Below are positions 5,739 through 8,509 of a DNA stretch of 8,509 nucleotides, piece by piece. The notes below the pieces were generated by a model, which did not search any database, was not told where the DNA came from, and saw nothing but the letters and a program-made list of their open reading frames with translations. Every line of letters begins with the position of its first letter. Position 1 is the first letter of the stretch. The position numbers and the translations under genes were made by a program. The DNA comes from an uncultured Pseudomonadota bacterium. Lineage in GTDB: Bacteria > Myxococcota > UBA796. The stretch is taken from assembly GCA_913040875.1 (NCBI GenBank), contig CAJWHX010000125.1:1-8509 (forward strand). The letters are read 5' to 3'.

Positions 5739-6890
5739 TCAATCTCCCTCAGGCAAGCGAGACAGAAGTCGATTGGATGTGCGTTCGACTAAAACATCTT
5801 GAGATAGGGTTCCATCTTCTAAAATTGATCTAACAATCGGAGGTTGTCTGGCTATCGCTTCTAAGATTGATACGGTCAGTTCACCCACTTCCGTCTTCGA
5901 ACGAACTCGAAAACTGGTACTTAAATACGGCACAACATCCTGTTGCTGTACATCTTCAGATTGAGACCAAAGATTAGAAGCCGCTCGAAACTTACGCTGA
6001 AGATCAATGGCTTCCGACTGATTGGACCTCTCTTGCAGACGCGCCTGCAAGTGCGCCGTCCACTCGACAAGGGTTCTCTTAGAAGCCTCTTCCAACTGAA
6101 AGAGGCGCCAAGCTGCTGCACTGTAAATGTGACAATGGTACTCCAATGGCACAACATCTAAGGGATTGCCAACAATTCGATCGGCTCCGGCATACGATAC
6201 CCCAAGAGCCTCAGACCAAAGACGATGCTGCAGTTGACGCTGCAACTCCTCGTCTCGCCACCCCCAAGTGGTTTGAATCGCTCGATGCGCCGTTAAAACA
6301 GACTGCCAATCGGACTTCGTATCCGCATCAGGTGCCCTCTTTGCCAATTGTTGTATCAAATGATTTTGACAGTTGGTACTGAAAGATTTGGCCAACAAAC
6401 AAATTTCTACCGCCGCAGCATATTGGACAACGCCGTTTGCACCCACCAGTCTCTCGGCTGTTGCAAATAAACACTCGTGATTCTCCTTAGTGGAGGTAAA
6501 ATCACACAGCGTATACACATGAGTAATCTGACCTCTTCTAGCATACTCCAATGCCTCTTCGATTCGACAGGCCACATCGGCACAAGAAGATGCAATGGAA
6601 TCTACAACGGTTATCTTTGAATCTTCTGTAGAAATGTTCTTTTCTTTGATCGGCATCCATAGGTGGGGTCTGCGATTTCTCTCAATACAATACTCTTGTG
6701 TCGATTCGGGCAACACCCCACACAGTTCTTCTGTTTGACCAGGGAATGCTTGTTGCAACGATTCAACGATGGCCAACCGCTCTGTAGGATCTTCAACCGC
6801 TCGAAGATTCTGTACCACCTGCACTGGATCGCTACGGTAAGCCTCTTCCCAATCTGTACTTGGTGACTGACAAGCCAGCAACCACCACAT
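5739..6890 (-). CDS. Cys-rich helical putative lipoprotein, function unknown
   Basis: From ATG 6890 the product is 383 residues. The N-terminus MWWLLACQSP has a very good lipobox (LLAC) but an extremely short, uncharged signal. ATG 6896 adds only MF. The frame stays open up to 7040, but that extension lies in the radical SAM gene and is not lipoprotein-like. AAAGG (6902-6898) is 7 nt before 6890 and only 1 nt before 6896, so 6890 is preferred. The mature protein is predicted mostly helical, with nine further cysteines (57, 68, 103, 108, 129, 140, 164, 174, 253). Residues about 95-180 look like degenerate helical repeats with paired Cys (patterns like HECLFATAERL and EICLLAKSFSTNCQNHL), probably disulfide-linked in the periplasm. 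I vaguely associate this pattern with myxococcal hypothetical proteins. It begins within a few nt of the radical SAM stop, so the genes are almost certainly co-transcribed. Confidence 0.8.
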   Translation of the reverse strand: MWWLLACQSPSTDWEEAYRSDPVQVVQNLRAVEDPTERLAIVESLQQAFPGQTEELCGVLPESTQEYCIERNRRPHLWMPIKEKNISTEDSKITVVDSIASSCADVACRIEEALEYARRGQITHVYTLCDFTSTKENHECLFATAERLVGANGVVQYAAAVEICLLAKSFSTNCQNHLIQQLAKRAPDADTKSDWQSVLTAHRAIQTTWGWRDEELQRQLQHRLWSEALGVSYAGADRIVGNPLDVVPLEYHCHIYSAAAWRLFQLEEASKRTLVEWTAHLQARLQERSNQSEAIDLQRKFRAASNLWSQSEDVQQQDVVPYLSTSFRVRSKTEVGELTVSILEAIARQPPIVRSILEDGTLSQDVLVERTSNRLLSRLPEGD

Positions 6891-6897
6891 GAACATG

Positions 6898-6902
6898 CCT
6901 TT
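6898..6902 (-). promoter_or_regulatory. Ribosome binding site overlapping the radical SAM stop codon
   Basis: On the minus strand AAAGG overlaps the TAA stop of the radical SAM gene and precedes ATG 6890 by 7 nt. This decides the lipoprotein start and points to translational coupling. Confidence 0.6.
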
Positions 6903-8463
6903 ATGCGCGCACGAGCAAACGTTTGAGATTGGACAATGGCTTACGAATGGATGTCGGCAACTTACCTTTGACTTGTTGCGTGACCTCTTCGGGATCCAAA
7001 TCAAAGAACAAGAATGTAAAAAGACTTGCGGCCTCGACATACTTCATGACGTCTTCTACATTCTGAATGGACTCTAGGTGGCGTTTCAAAATAGCCGGTC
7101 TGAGATAGAACTCTCGATAAAACTGACGGTGTAAATCAATCAAATCGTCAGACTCTAAGCCCCAAGGCACAAAGGTCGGCTCCCAAAAACTCTTCTCATT
7201 CTTAGTAGAACTCACAATACGGCCCCACTTGTGTCCCTCTTTATTCCAAATATCCAACTGAGGGGTCTCAGGCAGTAGTGTATTAATCTGAACCGTAATA
7301 TCGTGAAGCGGTATGGATTTCGCAAAACGAATCGTTTCCAAAATGCTTTCACGAGTGTCTGGCATATGCCCAACCATAAAGAAAGCTTTTGGTCTCAATC
7401 CAACTTCATGGGCAGCGGTGATGGCGCTTTTGATCTTTTCCTGAGTAATACCCTTAGAAATAAAGTCGAGCACATCGTCGTGACCCGATTCAATTCCGAA
7501 ACGAGTTCTCCAACACCCAGCCTTCTTCATTTTTTCAAGAAGTGGTCTATCGACGACTTCTACACGACTTGAGCATGTCCAAGACAACTTGGTCTCAAGA
7601 CCTCTAGAGAGAATCTCATCACAGATGGCGTGGACGCGCCGCTTGTTGGCACAGAACAGTGAATCCACGATTGCAATATCCTTTGCACCATGAACCTCAA
7701 CGAGCTCCTCCATTTCATCAACCACATACTTTGCGGAGTGAGAACGATATCCAGTCCGAGACTTCTGACAAAAAGCACAAAGATGTGGACAACCTCTAGA
7801 GGTAATCATCGAGTATTTTGGCATACCGTGGTTGTCGATTGGAATCGGTTTATACACAGTGGTCTTCGGAATCAAATGGCGAGCGGGTTTTGGAAGCTTA
7901 TCCAAATCCTTAAACTTAGGGCGAGCCTGGGTAAAAGACAATTCATACCCAGTTTCAAAAGAGCCATCGGGTTTTCGATAGACAATCCCTTCGATATCAG
8001 GAAAGCCTGAAATATCGTCGTGAGCATGATCCGCAAAATAGTTCACCAATTCCAACATCGTGAACTCGCCTTCGTTCATCACACCAACATCGAAACAAGT
8101 GTGCGACATCGCTTCATGCGGGACCAAACTCACATGATAAGAGCCCAGAACGATAGGAACCTTAGGCATAGAGGCTTTCAAGCGATTTGCGAGGCGACAC
8201 GTCGTATCAAAGGTGACCGTAAAAGAACCAATCCCGATTATATCTGGACCCCATTCTTCAACACGTGAATTGGTTGATTCCACATCCATAAGTTCCGCGG
8301 CAGCATCGATAACTGCAACCTCATGCCCATGCTTTTCAAGCAAAGCTGCGATATACAAAATGCCCAATGGAGCGGAATTGTAGAATAGATACTGAGTAAC
8401 TGGACTCACGTGACCTTCTTCCAAAACACAATCTATGGGTGGGTTAATCAACATGACACGCAT
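6901..8463 (-). CDS. B12-binding-domain radical SAM protein (BchE-like class)
   Basis: This 520-residue enzyme should use a [4Fe-4S] cluster and S-adenosylmethionine to start radical chemistry, probably with cobalamin. Residues 1-140 look like the cobalamin-binding Rossmann domain: MRVMLINPP, APLGILYIAALLEKHGHEV (31-49), and LGSYHVSLVPHEAM (106-119) followed by NEGE (130-133). The radical SAM core begins at about 215 with SRGCPHLCAFC, giving the C-x3-C-x2-C cluster ligands Cys225, Cys229 and Cys232. The core continues through RFGIESG and a barrel to about 420. The last 100 residues are a helical extension. No signal peptide is present. The DxHxxG cobalamin motif is absent, as in many members of this class, so cobalamin use is likely but unproved. 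Relatives carry out cyclisations, methylations and lipid or cofactor modifications, so the reaction is unknown. It is the first gene of the operon, with AGGAG 7 nt upstream of the start. Confidence 0.94.
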   Translation of the reverse strand: MRVMLINPPIDCVLEEGHVSPVTQYLFYNSAPLGILYIAALLEKHGHEVAVIDAAAELMDVESTNSRVEEWGPDIIGIGSFTVTFDTTCRLANRLKASMPKVPIVLGSYHVSLVPHEAMSHTCFDVGVMNEGEFTMLELVNYFADHAHDDISGFPDIEGIVYRKPDGSFETGYELSFTQARPKFKDLDKLPKPARHLIPKTTVYKPIPIDNHGMPKYSMITSRGCPHLCAFCQKSRTGYRSHSAKYVVDEMEELVEVHGAKDIAIVDSLFCANKRRVHAICDEILSRGLETKLSWTCSSRVEVVDRPLLEKMKKAGCWRTRFGIESGHDDVLDFISKGITQEKIKSAITAAHEVGLRPKAFFMVGHMPDTRESILETIRFAKSIPLHDITVQINTLLPETPQLDIWNKEGHKWGRIVSSTKNEKSFWEPTFVPWGLESDDLIDLHRQFYREFYLRPAILKRHLESIQNVEDVMKYVEAASLFTFLFFDLDPEEVTQQVKGKLPTSIRKPLSNLKRLLVRA

Positions 8464-8470
8464 GATGGTT

Positions 8471-8475
8471 CTCCT
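8471..8475 (-). promoter_or_regulatory. Radical SAM gene ribosome binding site
   Basis: On the minus strand AGGAG lies 7 nt before ATG 8463. It is a near-ideal Shine-Dalgarno sequence and fixes the start at MRVMLINPP. Confidence 0.8.
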
Positions 8476-8501
8476 AAATCAATGAGAGAATTCTATCTCT
8501 T

Positions 8502-8507
8502 ATTATA
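8502..8507 (-). promoter_or_regulatory. -10 promoter box of the radical SAM operon
   Basis: On the minus strand this reads TATAAT, the exact sigma-70 -10 consensus, about 40 nt before the radical SAM ATG. The matching -35 would lie beyond the right edge, so the promoter cannot be confirmed. If real, the transcript would start near 8495 with a leader of about 30 nt. Confidence 0.5.
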
Positions 8508-8509
8508 AT

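Noticed and set aside
6897..7040. N-terminal extension of the Cys-rich lipoprotein frame
   Set aside because: The extra residues overlap the radical SAM coding sequence and look like a shadow frame. The lipobox and ribosome binding site place the start at 6890 or 6896.

Overview
The window comes from a Gram-negative, flagellated bacterium of intermediate base composition (GC about mid-40s % by eye; not computed). It carries a proteobacterial-type flagellin, two predicted lipoproteins, a cobalamin-type radical SAM enzyme, a PAPS-dependent sulfotransferase and a GT-C-like membrane protein. The Cys-rich helical lipoprotein and the BchE-like radical SAM gene fit a deltaproteobacterial/Myxococcota-like lineage, but that is a low-confidence impression. 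No rRNA, tRNA, insertion sequence, phage gene or CRISPR array was recognised.

Layout. (1) Positions 1-1679, + strand: the 3' end of a dicarboxylate/amino acid:cation symporter (SLC1/DAACS family) overlaps a leucine-rich-repeat protein gene, which overlaps or abuts a small lipoprotein gene. This looks like a translationally coupled operon. (2) Positions 1715-2740, - strand: a short flagellin gene with a good ribosome binding site, a possible sigma-28-like promoter upstream and a hairpin terminator downstream, convergent with the first operon. (3) Positions 2645-3431: 787 bp with no convincing gene, containing a perfect 16-bp hairpin, a partial duplicate of one of its arms, and other small repeats. 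(4) Positions 3432-4322, + strand: a single sulfotransferase gene. (5) Positions 4352-8463, - strand: three closely spaced co-directional genes in the order B12-binding radical SAM protein, Cys-rich lipoprotein, multi-pass GT-C-like membrane protein. A consensus -10 box and a strong ribosome binding site lie just upstream at the right edge.

How the genes may work together. The three-gene minus-strand operon combines a cytoplasmic radical SAM enzyme, a probable membrane-anchored lipoprotein and a polytopic membrane protein that resembles polyprenyl-phosphate-sugar glycosyltransferases. With the adjacent convergent sulfotransferase, this suggests synthesis or modification of a lipid or surface glycan, but no substrate can be read from the sequence. 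The symporter most resembles the acidic amino acid branch of its family. The roles of its LRR and lipoprotein partners are unknown.
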